Positions 5,149 through 5,676 of a stretch of DNA of 5,676 bases are shown here, piece after piece. Every line of letters starts with the position of its first letter. Position 1 is the stretch's first letter. Made by a program: the position numbers and the translations under genes. The stretch is from Verrucomicrobiota bacterium. Its GTDB lineage: Bacteria > Verrucomicrobiota > Verrucomicrobiia > Opitutales > Opitutaceae. The notes beneath the pieces were generated by a model, which did not search any database, was not told the DNA's origin, and saw only the letters and a program-made list of their open reading frames with translations. The stretch covers positions 1-5,676 of the forward strand of contig JAFAAS010000132.1 of NCBI GenBank assembly GCA_023426435.1, in the 5' to 3' direction.

Positions 5149-5676
5149 TCACTCCCGCTTCATCTGATGCGCCACCAGCAGCGTGAAAAAACACAGCACC
5201 AGATTCTGCAGCGGCAGCTGCAACGCCGTCGGCAGCGCATAAATGATGCACACCGCCGGCAGCCACACGCCGACATTCGAAATCAACACCGGCACCACCC
5301 GCCGCCAAATCCACCCGCCCGCGCGCACATCCGCCCTCACCGCTCCCGCATCGAACCGCGCCGTCACCCACTCATAAAAGAACACCGTCACCGGCACCGC
5401 CACCAGCGGACAATACACGAACTGATCGATCGCCGACTTCACCGCGATCGTCCCAACATCGTTCCCCTCTCCCACAAACCGCGCCAGCAGCCGATACAGC
5501 AGATCCACCTCGAATCCCTTGTAAGCCCAAAACGCCGTGATCGCCCCCGCCTGCGCCATCGAGTAACGCTCCCGCGTCGCCCGCCGCAGCTTCAAATACA
5601 GCATCGGCAACAACCCGCCGAAAAACCCCGTCGACAAAATCGACAACCCCACCCCCACCTCCTCGCGCCACTCCAC
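5149..5676 (-). CDS. Mpv17/PMP22-like membrane protein, 5' end outside the window
   Basis: The visible 175 residues hold four or five hydrophobic helices (about 8-30, 43-60, 85-103, 125-148, 152-172). Features recalling the Mpv17/PMP22 family are the central KSAIDQFVYCPL segment (residues 80-91), matching the family's K-x3-DQ-x4-P element. The C-terminal VWLPAVCIIYALP followed by LQLPLQNLV corresponds to the family's W-P-x-x-Q-x-x-N-F-x-x-V-P block. The protein ends in a short charged tail, QMKRE. Eukaryotic members form channels or affect solute balance in mitochondrial and peroxisomal membranes; the role of bacterial relatives is unknown. The first visible codon is GTG at the very edge. It is more likely an internal valine, since family members have additional N-terminal sequence, so the gene is treated as partial. 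It is followed by the dsbD-type gene on the same strand after 143 bases, too far for tight coupling. An alternative is an unrelated four-helix membrane protein. Confidence 0.65.
   Translation of the reverse strand: MEWREEVGVGLSILSTGFFGGLLPMLYLKLRRATRERYSMAQAGAITAFWAYKGFEVDLLYRLLARFVGEGNDVGTIAVKSAIDQFVYCPLVAVPVTVFFYEWVTARFDAGAVRADVRAGGWIWRRVVPVLISNVGVWLPAVCIIYALPTALQLPLQNLVLCFFTLLVAHQMKRE

Noticed and set aside
3812..5167. Long rightward open frame opposite the dsbD-type gene
   Set aside because: It is Arg/His/Pro-rich with no domain, and lies antisense to a gene with intact DsbD motifs. It is an artefact of strand skew.

Overview
This is a GC-rich bacterial window with six protein genes in two convergent blocks. 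Four genes run rightward (17-2673) and two run leftward (2828-5676, the second cut by the window edge). I see no tRNA, rRNA, CRISPR array or transposase. The composition, the absence of Shine-Dalgarno sequences and the style of the intergenic repeats suggest a member of Verrucomicrobiota, possibly Opitutaceae. That placement is an inference from memory, not a database result.

The rightward block encodes, in order: a small cupin protein; a protein made of two tandem DUF2249 domains; a polytopic membrane protein with repeated histidine and G-x-x-(aromatic)-x-x-x-P motifs, resembling stand-alone heme-copper-oxidase-subunit-I-like or NnrS-like proteins; and a DUF59 (MIP18/PaaD/SufT-type) iron-sulfur assembly factor that overlaps the membrane gene by the 4-base ATGA. 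DUF2249, DUF59 and such membrane proteins tend to occur near nitric-oxide, denitrification and microaerobic-respiration genes. The block may therefore be an accessory module for nitrosative stress or respiratory metalloenzymes, but its biochemical role is not established.

The 130-base gap in this block (910-1039) carries two strong GC hairpins. The convergent junction (2674-2827) carries another hairpin plus two degenerate short-period repeats (about 10 bp and exactly 7 bp). These look like dispersed extragenic elements.

The leftward block has a large DsbD/ScsB-type thiol:disulfide reductase with all three expected cysteine pairs. Upstream of it is the 3' part of a small membrane protein resembling the Mpv17/PMP22 family, which is known mainly from eukaryotic organelles. 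The gap between them (5006-5148) holds another degenerate GCG-type repeat and a small palindrome.

The + strand is C-rich throughout, whichever strand is coding. Rightward genes use mostly C-ending codons and leftward genes mostly G-ending codons. This points to strong strand-specific mutation bias, and it explains the many long spurious antisense reading frames.
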